Source of the DNA: Chimonanthus salicifolius
Taxonomy: Eukaryota; Streptophyta; Magnoliopsida; Laurales; Calycanthaceae
Direction: 5' to 3'
Length of the DNA stretch: 64,000 bases
Assembly (NCBI GenBank): GCA_013350335.1
Contig: CM023541.1
Location: 32,790,739-32,854,738 of the forward strand
Shown here: positions 34,501 to 46,196 of the stretch, piece by piece
Layout of the letters: each line of letters starts with the position of its first letter
Position numbering within the stretch: the first letter of the stretch is position 1
Program-made: the position numbers and the translations under genes
Notes under the pieces: model-generated
What the model was told of the DNA's origin: nothing
The model's database searches: none
Seen by the model: the letters and a program-made list of their open reading frames with translations, nothing else

Positions 34501-36050
34501 CCTATGGTGACTCGCGCAAAAGCCGGCATCTCCAAGCCCAAACAGCAGGCCAATTTTTCTACACAGCATCCACTACCTCAGGCACTTGCTTTTATGGTCC
34601 CTACTTCCTCAGACTTTGAGCCCACTAGCTATACTCAAGCTGCTTGTTCTGCGGACTGGCGTCAAGCAATGAATGATGAATTCAATGCTCTTCTCCGGCA
34701 ACGAACTTGGTCTCTTGTTCCGCCGCCACCAAATTTCAACCATGTCGGTTGTAAGTGGGTCTTCAAGATCAAAAGATGTTCTGATGGTAGCATTGAGCTT
34801 TACAAAGCCCGACTTGTTGCTAAAGGCTTTCATCAGCAGGCTGGTATCGATTATGATGAGACATTCAGTCCTGTTGTCAAGCCCACTACTATTCGCACTG
34901 TTCTCAGTCTTGCTGTTACTTCTGATTGGCCCATTCGCTAGCTGGACGTCAAGAATACCTTTCTTCATGGCATCTTACAGAAGCAGTTTATATGACTCAA
35001 CCTCCTGGCTTCGTCGATTCTAATCGTCCTCATCATTTCTGCAAATTACACAAAACTATTTATGGTTTGAAACAAGCACCTAGAGCGTGGTTTCAACAGT
35101 TCAGCTCCTTCATTCTCTCTCATGGTTTTGTTCAAAGTAAAGCTGATAGCTCTATGTTCACATATCGACATGACAAAGGTGTTATGGTTCTTCTTCTTTA
35201 TGTTGATGACATCGTATTGATTGACAATTCTTCGTCGCTTCTTTAGTCTTTCACTCGTAGCCTGGGAACTGAATTTGAAATCAAGGATCTTGGCGCTCTG
35301 CATTATTTCTTGGGCCTTGAGGTGACTAAGCATTCTAACGGGTTACATTTGTCTCAACCAAATATACCATTGATCTTCTTCGTCGCAGCCAAATGCTTGA
35401 CTGTAAGCCTTGCTCCACACCTGTTACTGCCAAGACTCAGTTATCTTCTACCACCGGTGATCTACTAACGGACCCCTCTCCGTATCATCAGATTGTTGGT
35501 GCTTTTCTCTATCTCATACTCACCAGGCCCGATGTTGCTTATGCAGTGCATATTGTCTCTCAGTTCATATGCCAGCCTCGAACGTCTCATTTTGATGCTG
35601 TCAAGCGCATTCTCCGTTATCTCAATGGCTCTTTAGGACGTGGACTACATCTCAAGCGTGCGACACAACCTTTCCGCCTGACTGCGTACTCTGATGCTGA
35701 TTGGGCTAGTTGTCCTGATAGTCGACGCTCTACTACCGGTTACTGTATCTTCTTGGGTCCCAATTTAATTTCTTGGTCTGCCAAGAAGCAACCCACAGTC
35801 TCTCGATCCAGTGCTGAAGCTGAACATAGGGCCCTTGCCTATACCTGTGCGGATACTGTCTGGATTCAACATCTTTTTCGAGAGCTTGGTTTTCCTCTCT
35901 CTTCTCCGACTGTCATTTTTTTTCGATAATCTCAGTGCCACGTATATGACTGCTAATCCTGTGTTTCATGCTCGGACTAAACACATTGAGCTTGATTATC
36001 ATTTCCTCCGCGAACATGTCACCGCTGGCACTCATCGGATTTAGTTTGTC
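34501..36050 (+). pseudogene. Copia reverse transcriptase and RNase H
   Basis: The RT starts around QAMNDEFNALLRQRTWSLVP (34666) and shows WVFKIKRCSDGSIELYKARL, DYDETFSPVVK and LDVKN. After a frameshift near 34977 it shows YGLKQAPRAWF and LLLYVDDIVL, with the catalytic YVDD at 35199-35210. Further frame breaks occur near 35355 and, in a T run, near 35920. RNase H follows with [34 protein letters not shown] and, last, [16 protein letters not shown] stop at 34939-34941 replaces a Gln. All active-site residues are still visible, so decay is moderate. Confidence 0.9.
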
Positions 36051-36159
36051 TGCTCGAGGATCAACTTGCGGATATCTTCACCAAGGGGTTATCGTCGCCA
36101 CGCTTCTCCAAACTTAGTTCCAACCTCATCGCTTTACCACCGTCGAGTTTACGGGGGAG

Positions 36160-36308
36160 TATTAGAGAGAAGGGTTGACCTACCATGTATATCTTATTCT
36201 ATATTTGTCAAGTTCACTAATTAAGGGCTTCTATACTTAGACCTGTACATTTATATATACACTGTATAATGAGAAGGGCCGTTAAGCCAAATCTTCGAAA
36301 CTTCTTCA
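36160..36308 (+). repeat. Copia 3' LTR (149 bp)
   Basis: Starts TATTAGAGAGAAGGG after a GGGGGAG tract (polypurine tract, 36152-36159) and ends CTTCTTCA. It is followed by the target-site duplication GTATG. Confidence 0.9.
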
Positions 36309-36313
36309 GTATG

Positions 36314-37947
36314 CACTCGACTAGCTTGGTCATCCCGAATTTGGTTCTCTCCAAAAAAAAATTATTTATCTAAACGAATTTTATAACACTATATAATAAT
36401 TCATGAAACTCATAATTAATACATATTAAATAACGATCCAATTGCAGAGGTGATATCAGGTTGCGAGGATATAATCATGCACAAATAGAGTACTTGTGAA
36501 CAGTGAGAACCCCTCGGTAGCATGAATTATCCCATCATTCACCGTTGCCAAGGCTCATGTGACGCCATCGGCTCCACTAAACAATGATTTGGTATAAACA
36601 ATAAATAAATCACACAATTCGACAAACTGAGTGATACCTCCACATTTCAAGACACACGTGAAATGGCCATGCAAATCATGTGCATTACTTTTGTGAAATA
36701 GAAAATTGGTTGGAAGTCAAAGCAGCAGCCCTACACTTGCATACCATTGTTTGGTAGCTCATAATTTGTAAAAATAATATTTTGAATGGTTAGTTTAAAG
36801 TAAAAGTATATGAATTTATAAAATTCCAATTATCACATTAATATTTTTCGTGTAGTTTGGGAAGATAAAGATGGACAATTGATGTATAAAAATTATTAAA
36901 GTCAATTTCAAATAAATAAAATAAGTGATTCTATTGCTGTTGATGATGCCAATGAAATAAAAATAAAAAAATTGCATTAAAAATCAACAATATTTTTCAC
37001 CAATCGCGTGTTAAAAGTCAAAATGGGCCCAAAAATGAGAAAAATGCCATTTGAGCATATTGGCCTTTTGTCCTTTTGTGGATTTATGTTGGTGACATTG
37101 TGGAATATCAACATAAAAAGGATATATGTATGAAAAAATGCAAAGAATTCATAAAAAAGAGGATAATTACAAATTATCTCGGCATTTTTTATGTTTAAAT
37201 ACAAAAGCTTAATGTATGGTCCACTCTATTATAAATCTAATGTTACTTTTCTTTTAAATTTAGATTCAATTATTTTATGCTCATTTTTTTTTTTTTTTAA
37301 TTTACGTGTGGAAAATCGCAGGATATCCATTGTTGAATTGGGGTGGCCCATCAATGTTGATATTGTTCTTGGTCAAACAAAATAGATAGAATCCCCACTT
37401 GTATCTCAACTTTCAAAATTTCATCATTTCATGATCCTCAATATTCAAATCACAATTTACAATTTCTAAAGTTGGTAGGAATTAATAGGAGAAATCCATA
37501 TAAATGACACCATATTCCATAACCCTAAGTCCAATGAATTTAACTGTTCAGAAAAATGCCATATGAAAAAAGACAAGACTTTCGGATTTCTTCAATAAAG
37601 TGATATATAAAGCATGTCTCTGAGTCTCTAAATATGTGTAAGTGTAGAATCAGACCATTTTGAATGAAAGAATTTATTTATTTTTAATCATTTCTAAGAT
37701 TATGTCTGTGAAAATATTGAAGATGTAGAAAATCCACTGTGAGATTCTATCTAGAATATTCCTTTTTTATATAAGTTTAAAGATATAAAATTTTGACGAT
37801 CTTTGAGCAGGCGTGTATCTCATCTAATTTTCTTTGTTGTTTTTCTCTCTCTCTTGTTTATTCTCCTTTTTTGCGGTCTAATGCTTTTAGACCCTTTTTC
37901 TATTTTTGTACTCTCTTTCTTCTTTTAATGATATTTTCTTTGTGACT
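36314..37947. other. AT-rich region, SINE tail and possible LINE 3' end
   Basis: No coding region can be supported. A short SINE tail lies at about 37285-37335 on the minus strand (T run, then TTTACGTGTGGAAAATCGCA). Around 37870-37945 the text GCTTTTAGACCCTTTTTCTA followed by TTTTGTACTCTC and a T-rich stretch resembles the 3' end of some plant LINEs, which is only a suggestion. This region is part of the segment lost from copy 1. Confidence 0.4.
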
Positions 37948-37948
37948 G

Positions 37949-37984
<36 letters not shown>
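37948..37984. repeat. (TA)n microsatellite (copy 2)
   Basis: About 18 TA units, preceded by GACTGTTATA and followed by ATTTTGTAATATAGTACCC. The sequence to the right is where homology with copy 1 (11528) resumes. Confidence 0.95.
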
Positions 37985-37990
<6 letters not shown>

Positions 37991-38514
37991 GTAATATAGT
38001 ACCCATCTTGAATTTGAATCTTAGTACCCCTTAAATAGAAAGATTCATATTCTTATATGAGTAGGGAGACTTGCACATGTCTCAAGAATTAGTGGGGTAC
38101 TTTAACATGCCTTAACACCTTAATCATAAAAAATAAAATAAAAAATCCATATCCCATGTTGTCCATGCCTTCAAAGCTAGGTCCTTATCCAAAGTTTGTT
38201 TTGACTACTGTTGCAATTTCTAATTCATATAAAAAGTATGTTGTATGTAAACTATCTTATGTGGAATTTAATTTTTTTAATAAGAATTTTTAATTTGAAA
38301 TTTAGTTTGAGTTAGGTCAAACATGTGTCAAGGTGTGTTTCGTCATGGGACATGGCTTGGGTTAACTCATGGGTCAAGTGAAGGATCATATAGATTGTAT
38401 TTGATTTAGGTTGGATCATGGGCTATGAGTCAACTAGTGGATCGGAATTTAGGTCAAATTCAGTTTAGCGTGGTTCATGGGTTTGGTTGGTTGGGTCATG
38501 GATCACGTCACAAG
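37985..38514. repeat. Segmental duplication, copy 2, start of block C
   Basis: Matches 11528-12057 with scattered differences. It is non-coding. Confidence 0.8.
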
Positions 38515-38786
38515 TGCTGTGTGAAAATAAAAAAATCAACACAAGAAATTAAGTATCCACACAAGAGAGACATAAATTTACATGGTTCAGCCAAAAGCCT
38601 ACGTCCATGGACAACACAGTGAAGAATTTCCACTAATCTAAAGAAGATGATACAATTCAGGCTCATTCTTTCTCTCTCTCACCATCTCTAACTATATATA
38701 GTTTTTGTACAAATGAAAGAGATACAAATTGGGCTAGGCCAAAACAAGCCAAATTGGGCCGAGCCAAATCGAGCCAATAATAAAAA
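38515..38786 (-). mobile_element. 3' LTR of minus-strand copia element (copy 2)
   Basis: Counterpart of 12058-12330: the minus strand ends ...TTTTCACACAGCA, contains CTATATATAG (about 38690-38700) and is preceded by the AAGGTGGAGAT purine tract. Confidence 0.75.
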
Positions 38787-38802
38787 TATCTCCACCTTCG
38801 TG

Positions 38803-39424
38803 AGACTTGCAGGTCACCTCTTAGATATCTCCACCTTGGCATGAAAATCTCACACCTAACAAACAAAGTGAACAAACAAGCTGTGCTGCCATCAAATGCA
38901 CCCGTAGTTACCACGCACCCAAAGGTGCTCAAATATGCAGGATGTTGATCAAGTCCAAACAGTGCTTGACCTTGACCCCAATTACCACCTTAGTTAGCAT
39001 ATCTACAAGTTTGTCTGCAGTCCCAATCTTCTGAAGGAAAATGACAACCTCATTCACAACTTCTCGTACAAAAATGGACGGACGTCGATGTGCTTCGTTC
39101 TTGAATGATGAACCTGGTTCTTTGCTAAGTGAACAACACTTTGACTGTCACAGTAGACAATCACTTGCTCCCAAGTGATACCCAAGTCCTCAATCAACCA
39201 ATGTAGCCAAACGACTTCCTTAATAGCCTGTGTCACTGCCATGTATTCTGCCTCAGTAGCAGAAAGAGCAACAATAGATTGTAATGTCAACCTCCAATTC
39301 ACTGGTCCCTAGCAAATGTAAAGACATAACCTGTAGTGGATCAACGTTTATCCAAATCACCGGCATAGTCCGAATCCACATATCCAACCACATGTTGACC
39401 AAACCTGTCATCTAGCTCAAATAT
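38803..39424 (-). pseudogene. Copia pol 3' part: RNase H (copy 2)
   Basis: Counterpart of 12347-12967. The minus frame at 39302-39054 gives LSATEAEYMAVTQAIKEVVW and YCDSQSVVHLAKN. Here the sequence keeps Thr in ATEAEYM where copy 1 has Ile, so copy 2 is slightly closer to the family norm. The gene is interrupted at 39424/39430 by the Tekay-like element and continues at 55398. Confidence 0.85.
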
Positions 39425-39429
39425 CAAAC

Positions 39430-42400
39430 TGTAATACCCTGACCCAATTTAGGCGTAGTTAGTTTAATAAATCCTTCTTAGACCTGTTAATCTCGAAGTT
39501 TACGGTTAGAGTTTCGTGAAAAGCCCAGTTGTGGCACAATCTGAGCTCGCAAACTCAGTGATCCAACTCGTCCAGCTGGAAGGGCAAAATGATAATTTAC
39601 CACTTATCGTTATTATTTTATTATTTATGTCATTATGTGATTATTATTGGATCATATTATTTTCCTTAATCAAGGATTCCTATTTTCGATTTTAGAATTA
39701 TTTTATTTTCAGAAAATGGTATTTAAAACCGCCCGACAAGACCCCGAAAGGGAGAAATAAATATTTTTAAACGATTTTGGAAATAAGAAATTTTTTGAGA
39801 CAAGCATAGTATGTTAGACCATTTTAGTACGGTCTAGTTTATTTCTTCGAACTTTTAAAATAAGGACTTTAAATCATTTAATTTAACAAAAGTTAACTTA
39901 AGTAACTAATGTTAAATTATGAATTTTGTTTAATTCTATGGTTTTTAGTGAATTTTAAATCTCCAAATTTTTATGGTGATTAGAGATTTTAAAACCCAAT
40001 ATTTTTGTTAAGTTGGATTAAATTTATTAAACTTTAAAAATACTGTTTTTAGTTAAAAACCGATTTTTATAAAAAATGGACCTATTTGCAAAAACAAAAC
40101 TTGGCACGAGGGACTTATTTGCAAAACAGTTTTTACTGTAGCCGTTACTCTGCCGGACTTCGGCAGCCGCTGCATGCAGCGCCAGTTGGCCATCACCGAT
40201 TGCCCAGCATTTTCTATAAATTCACCCTCTTCTCAACTGGTTTTACCCCAGATAGTTTCCATCTCAAATCCCTTAAGAAAAACCAGACCAATCCCTCTTT
40301 CCCTCTCTGTCTGATTTTCAAAATTCGGTTGACCGTAGCTTAAAGAGGAAGATTTTTCAAAGTCGGGATTTTCAAACTAGGAACTCAAGCAAAGGTAACC
40401 ATTGTATTCCTTTCCAAACTTTAACTGGTTTAGAATCAAGTAGAAGTAAATTTGACTGAGTTTTGAGTGTGTAAAACCGGTTTCAAATTTAAAAAAAAAC
40501 ATGGATTTCTTGTGTCAACTTGGTTTTGGTGTTAAAAATCCGACGGCTTAGTCAGTGTTAAAGCTTAAAACTATTTCCTATGGAAAGAAGACTCACTGAG
40601 GATTCCATCTGACCGGTTGGATGTGAAAACTAAATCTAGGAAACCCGTTATTTCTGAATTCGTATTTCACTCTCTATTCGGCATCATTGTCTGCTGTTGC
40701 AGACAGAGGAAGAAGACGACTCTCGGACAGTTCGAGAGTTGTGCTTCGGACGGTCCGAAGGTGACCTCCTTCGGACGGTCCGAGGGTGACCCTTCGGACG
40801 TTCCGAGCTTCAGTTCGAAGTCCCGAAGCATCTGAGACTAGCCATTCTCCCGCCTCTGCTCCGGATCATTCCGAGCTATCTTCGGAAGGATCGAGAGGTT
40901 AGGATGATCCGAGCTTCCCTCGGCATGATCCGGACCCACCGAAGCCTGTTTTCTATTTTTCGGTTCGGAAGGAACATCGGACGGTCCGAGACCTGATCTT
41001 TAGACGGTCCGAGGACAGACCCATGTTCTGAAGTCTGTGGACTAATTTAGGATGTGGTTCGGATGATCCAAAGCCATAGTACCTCGTTCCGAGGTACGAT
41101 CCGAGGAACCCAGTTTTTTAATGTAAAAATCTTGGTTGATTAATGATGCATGTTAGATCCTAAGTTTAAATGTGATGTTTATACCCATTTGATAATTTAA
41201 AATTGTACTAACCCTTCTTCTCTTATTAATATAGTGTATTACTATTGTATTCACGTCCAGGCCGACACTAATTGTCGGGCACTAAGTGACTTCACTTCCA
41301 GGCCGGCGCTATATCTATTGGGCACTGAGTGACCTCGAGGCCTAACTCAATATGTCAATCTGGTCATATCCAGAAGACAATACGAGAAGTGACCTGAGCA
41401 TTTAGACCTAACTCATTACGTCAATCTGGTCATGCCTAGAAGACAATATGAGATTTGGTCTGAGCACCTTATTATTATTATTGTGAATTATTATAACTTA
41501 AAATGGTTAGAAACCAAGTAAGAGACTCAGTTCCATTTACCCTAGAGATTCTTGGAAAAACGGCATGGTTTTGAAATACTACTTGTATGTGTTTAATTGA
41601 AAGCTATGTATGTTGACTGATTATTGATTGCACACTTGTTTGCATATTGACAGAGACCGCGATACCATACAATTTCGGTGAGGGGAGTTAACTTTGCAGT
41701 AGGTGTAAATCAGGTTTAATAAAATGGATCTTGAGCAATGAGTGGTTTCAAGTGTTGATGAACCCACCCATGTGCCTAGACATGATGCACTGTTGTAAGA
41801 AGTGCTTATGATGATTATACATAATGATGTTGATTATGAGTTATGTAATACTGCTTCCACGTGCCCTTGACTATTGAACTAATATCGGGCATGTGTGTGA
41901 AATGGTTTACGTTTACTGGACCAAAGGTGTCGACAATTACTAACTTGAGGAGTGTCAGTACTGGCCATATGAGGGTCGTAGATGTACTTGCAATGATGTA
42001 TTTTGACCATGTCGGGATTTAATACAATCGTCTCAGCATAGTATGTAGGTGTTACGATGGATGATAGAAATAATGAAATGATGTTGAGAATTTATTATCA
42101 AGCATGAGATATCATATTGCAAATGTTGATTATTTAACTAACCTGATGTTTCATTAGACTACATTGTTATATTTCCTTCACTGGGCTAGTTAGCTCACAC
42201 CACTCACATTTCAGGAGATGTGCCCGAGGAGGAGAACCCTCCGTGTGAAGCTTAGGATGGATAAACTGCTGGGTTGCCTTGGGATTCCCACTGAGGGGAA
42301 TTTCGCTATCTTTGTCTTGTGGTTCCTTGAACCATATGTTTTTATAAAGTACCGTGTTTGGTACTTAGTTTGTGTTAATATCATGTATTAAACTGCTATA

Positions 42401-42635
42401 TGTTCCGTAGCTACTCTGATTGTGATGTAATAATAATTCATTCATGGAATTATGTGTTGTGATTGTGTTTCTTTTGAGTAGAGTTATGGTATGTGTTTGA
42501 GTACACATGTTGAGATCATGTGTGACCTTTGGGCCTAACCGTTGATCCAACCCAGTTAAAATTCTGGAGATTAGTTTCAAAAAAAAAAAAAAAATCAGTA
42601 ACGTTCCGGGCCCACTTTCAGGTCGGGGCGTTACA
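39430..42635 (+). repeat. Tekay-like element, 5' LTR
   Basis: Starts TGTAATACCCTGACCC and ends GGTCGGGGCGTTACA. A TATAAAT box lies at 40215-40221. Downstream is the cluster of GGACGGTCCGA dyads (about 40730-41110), including two 25-bp units. Confidence 0.95.
40215..40221 (+). promoter_or_regulatory. TATA box of the 5' LTR
   Basis: TATAAAT followed by TCACCCTCTTCTC. It is inferred to be the promoter that once drove the full element. Confidence 0.6.
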
Positions 42636-42637
42636 AC

Positions 42638-42652
42638 TTGGTATCAGAGATT
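42638..42652 (+). promoter_or_regulatory. Primer-binding site (tRNA-Met type)
   Basis: TTGGTATCAGAGATT starts 2 bp after the LTR. The TGGTATCAGAG core is complementary to the 3' end of initiator methionine tRNA; the bases after it deviate from the usual CCA. Confidence 0.85.
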
Positions 42653-42755
42653 CGGCTCAAACTCTAGGATTGTGATGGGTTACAGTATAGTTGAACCTAT
42701 TCTTGGATTAGAACTGCAGTTGTCATTGACATTTTTCTGTTTTTGTGATTCAGAT

Positions 42756-43139
42756 ATGTCGAGCAATGTAGAATATACCGAGTTATGGGACAGAGGGACC
42801 CCTAGCTGTCCTATAGATCTGGTTTCTTCTTCCAACGACTTCAGCTTACTAAACCGCAATGCAGGAGGTAATGTGGACATTCCGGTAGGACCACCAGAAG
42901 ACGTAGAAGTGGTTCCAGCCTTTGTACCTGAAGAGAATGAAGGAGATGTCCCAATATTAGAGGAATCCGTAAGGGAAATAGGCTCGCCCGAGTACACTCC
43001 GGCTACTCCAATTACGGATGAGCTGAAGGATTATATGTGCGAATTGTGCAATCAGGAGGGGCACAACTGTACTTTCTGCCCTACCCTATTGATGTCATTT
43101 ACCCTGTTTGCAGACTTCACGGACACGGGAAGGAAATGA
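42756..43139 (+). CDS. Small ORF with a CCHC knuckle upstream of gag
   Basis: An open frame of about 127 codons starts MSSNVEYTELWDRG, 120 bp after the LTR. It is acidic in the middle (many Glu, Asp and Pro) and contains CELCNQEGHNCTFC, which fits C-x2-C-x4-H-x4-C, the zinc knuckle of nucleic-acid-binding gag proteins. Just after the stop the DNA still encodes TKCPY-like residues in the same phase, so the original may have had a second knuckle and been longer. A typical Tekay gag begins close to the LTR and has its knuckle at the C-terminus, so this is an additional module. It could be a duplicated gag end, a captured host knuckle protein, or part of a longer family-specific ORF. No function can be assigned. 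Confidence 0.5.
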   Translation: MSSNVEYTELWDRGTPSCPIDLVSSSNDFSLLNRNAGGNVDIPVGPPEDVEVVPAFVPEENEGDVPILEESVREIGSPEYTPATPITDELKDYMCELCNQEGHNCTFCPTLLMSFTLFADFTDTGRK

Positions 43140-43472
43140 CCAAGTGTCCTTATGTCGGGGGACCAGGGATAATCCCCTGTTTGACTTGTGTAGTGTTGTG
43201 GCACATGTCAGCGTGACAACTTCTTTTATTTTGGTGATGATGTAGGGTCTTCTACGGAAGATTAGGCTAGAGATGTTAAGGGAGTGTTGGGGAAATGGGA
43301 GATTTTGTAAGGGTTGTGAGTTATGTTTTGTTGTTTTGAAGGGTTTCCTAACCCTACCAACCTTTGTAATTGTAATGCAAATTTTGAAATTTCTAATGAA
43401 TTGTGCAACTTTTGTGATTTGCCTTAACAACCTCTTAAATAATTAAGTAATATTAACAAGTATAAATAACAT

Positions 43473-44110
43473 ATGTCAGGACCTAACGGAAACGGAAACA
43501 ACTGCCGCTGGAGGAGGACAGGTCTTCTACTCCGCGATTTACCCAATGAAGCCATTCGCGCAACGACGGAAACGTTCCAGCGGATAGCCGAAAATATGCG
43601 ATGCCCTCCCATCAGAACGCAAGAAGAGAGCACCTCGGCTCTGAAGGAGTTCAAACCACTAAACTCGACGAGCTTTTCGGGGGCCGAGGATCCTAGTGCA
43701 GCAAGGAACTGGCTTACCCAAATTAGCCGGATCCTGAACACTTTAGTCATTGCTGACGACCTGAGGATAACTTTGGCGACGTATCAGTTGGAGGGGAATG
43801 CTTACGAATGGTGGGAGGCTAAGAATTTGGTTTGTAACCACGAGCCTATGACGTGGGAGGAGTTTTCAGCCACCTTCCTAGCCCGTTACTTCCTAAAGAC
43901 TGTCCAGAAGCGAGGAAGAGAGAATTCCTCAATATCCAGCAAGGTTCCGACTTAGTGGCGCAGTATGCCATGAGGTTCATCGATCTACTGTAGTTTGTGC
44001 TCTGGATTGCGGCGAACGAGGAGGAGAAGATACAGTACTTCGAGAATGGACTCAGACCTTCGGAGTCCGCTGACTGGGGGCCGGATTAATATACTTCGTA
44101 GACTCAGACT
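43473..44110 (+). pseudogene. Gypsy gag, N-terminal and capsid part
   Basis: The frame from the ATG at 43473 shows FKPLNSTSFSGAEDPSAARN, QLEGNAYEWWEAKN and TWEEFSATFLARYF, standard features of the plant retrotransposon gag (capsid) domain. A one-base frameshift near 43920 moves it to another frame (EFLNIQQGSDLVAQYAMRF), then a stop near 43990. The gag is cut at 44116 by the inserted LTR and resumes at 48434 with the zinc knuckles. Confidence 0.85.
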
Positions 44111-44852
44111 GAACACTGTAACGCCCCGCCCTTTTCACTCTAATTTTCAGAGTTTATTTTTATTTTTTTTTAATATAATAATCATGTGATCGGGGCGGAG
44201 TGTCACGACGCGAGTTAAGTTCGGATCTCTAAATCCGACCCTTAACTGGCCAAGCCCATGTGCGTATGAACTAAGTCCATAAAACTGATCCGCACATGGT
44301 ACATATATAACTTGCGGAATTAACTTAGTCTTAATCCAACTGAGGTTATAATAGAACCTATGACAATTCCAATTTTCCATTCTTAGATAGCAAAGTACAT
44401 AACTTATTCTCCAAAATTACTAATCAATCTTAACTAATCGTTCAATCAAACCATCCAACTTAAAACAAACCATAGCATCTATCTTACCTACTTATTAAAA
44501 CCAACAAATCTAGTTACCAAATTACAGTGTCCACATAATTCAAATAACACATCCATGAATAGTCCATTCAAGTCCATTCAAAATCATTCAAACCGCCCAA
44601 GTTTCCTTGCTTGGTCCTCTTCTCGATCCACGTTCTTCCCTTTCCCTGCGTCATCCACTAAGGATATAGATAGGGCGTTAGATCAACGCGCCCAGTAGTG
44701 TTTCCGAATAGGGCTACCACATGGTTAGTCAAAAACATGCAAATAATATAATAATAACACATGTGTGACAAAATTCCATAAAAACATGCTATGTATGAAA
44801 TGAATATGTAATGAGTCCCACCCATCACCATTCAACACAGCCATCACTTGAC

Positions 44853-45008
44853 GGGATTCTCATCGTCAAGGTAACCCACAGTGGTCTTTCGGATGCCCCG
44901 ACGGAGTGTGGCCTCCGGATTCCTCCTGATGGGATTCTCATCATCAGGGTACCCCACAGTGGTCTTTCGGACGCCCCGACGGAGTGTGGCCTCCGGTTAC
45001 AACACCAT
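44853..45008. repeat. 78-bp tandem repeat, two units
   Basis: GGGATTCTCATC occurs at 44853 and 44931, and CCCACAGTGGTCTTTCGGA recurs at the same spacing. The sister LTR at 60919 has a different-length array at the same place. Confidence 0.9.
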
Positions 45009-45490
45009 CATCCCATGCCATGCATGAGATGTGTATGCAAACATGTTATTTAGAAACATAACTTTACAATCATATAGGATATCAAAATCAACATAAAACA
45101 GCATATGGAATAGTGGTTACAATAAAGGTAGGAAACCTACTCTTGTTTACTTTGTTCGACCCTTCCTTTGAACCGTCTTCCGATCACGGCTTGTTGTACA
45201 CCGTTCTAGAAATCCCAAAACCTTATTTACATAACAGCAAGTTAAGCATTCATTCATGTGATTCTAACTTAGTCTAAGTCCCAAAAATCCACTTAAACTT
45301 CCATGTCTTATCTTAGCCATAGAACCCCATAGTTTTGGTCCTTTTAAACATGTTTTTGGTCTCATTTAGACATAGGATAACAATATAATGTTATCATGTT
45401 TTTACCTTTCAAAACCATCCAATAAGCCCATCACTTTGTATGATTTTCATTTTGTAAAACTCAATCCAAATATCCACATAACAGTTCATG

Positions 45491-46196
45491 GGGTTCGGCC
45501 ATACATATGGCCGAACCCTATGGTTCTTGGTGTAATTAATCCAACCATTGTCCATGGTTTTAATCCATAATTTAACCATAGTATTAATATGGTTCAGCCA
45601 AGCCATAGTTACCTAAAAACAGTAAGCTTATCTTCACTTTAAATCCTTTAAAATATCACAAAACCATTTAATACTTCCATGAAATGTCATACCATTTCAT
45701 GGGGTTCGGCCCACCCAATTGGCTGAACCTCATGGCCTATGGTTTAGATCCATTTATCCATTTATAAACTTGGTTTATTCTTAAATCAAAGCACATTATG
45801 TTTACATAAAAATCCATCCTACACTTGACCCAAATAACCATAAAAAAACAGTCCATGGGGTTAGGCCATACACATGGCCGAACCCCAAGGTTTCCTTGAT
45901 GCAAACCCTCCAATATTTGTCAATATTTTTTGATCAGTATTTAGCTTAATAAACACATAATTCAGCCATGTAATAACTGGTCAAAATCAGTGAACTTATC
46001 TCCCTTTAAAATCCTTTAAAAGAACTTCAATACATAATATGAATTTCATCTCTCAAACACCATAAAAATCACCAAGTTTTCCCATGGGGTTCGGCCATCC
46101 AAAGGGCCGAACCCTATGGTCCATATTTTATCACTTTTAAACATCATAATCCCATATTTAAACCATTGATGGATCTGGCCATATGATGGCCAGATC
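45491..46196. repeat. Interspersed GGTTCGGCCA hairpin array
   Basis: Quasi-palindromes lie at 45491-45518 (13-bp perfect arms GGGTTCGGCCATA, 2-base loop), 45701-45731, 45857-45886, 46086-46114 and 46172-46196, separated by about 60-210 bp of AT-rich DNA. The arms vary in parallel on both sides in some copies (for example AGATCTGGCCAT at 46172), which suggests the pairing itself is kept. Confidence 0.85.

Larger units (their letters stand above)
30736..36308 (+). mobile_element. Full-length Ty1/copia retrotransposon
   Basis: The element has two 149-bp LTRs and a 5-bp target-site duplication GTATG (30731-30735 and 36309-36313). After the 5' LTR comes TAGTATAGAGCCA, a decayed tRNA-Met primer-binding site; a GGGGGAG purine tract precedes the 3' LTR. 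Domain order is gag, protease, integrase, reverse transcriptase, RNase H, as in copia. Very short LTRs and the gag start suggest an Ale/Retrofit-like lineage, which is an inference. The region is missing from copy 1, so whether it inserted before or after the duplication is open. Stops and frameshifts make it non-autonomous. Confidence 0.95.

Noticed and set aside
45491..46196. Spaced palindromes that could suggest a CRISPR-like or REP-like array
   Set aside because: The sequence between them is homologous between units and LTR copies rather than unique spacers, and the context is a plant retrotransposon LTR.
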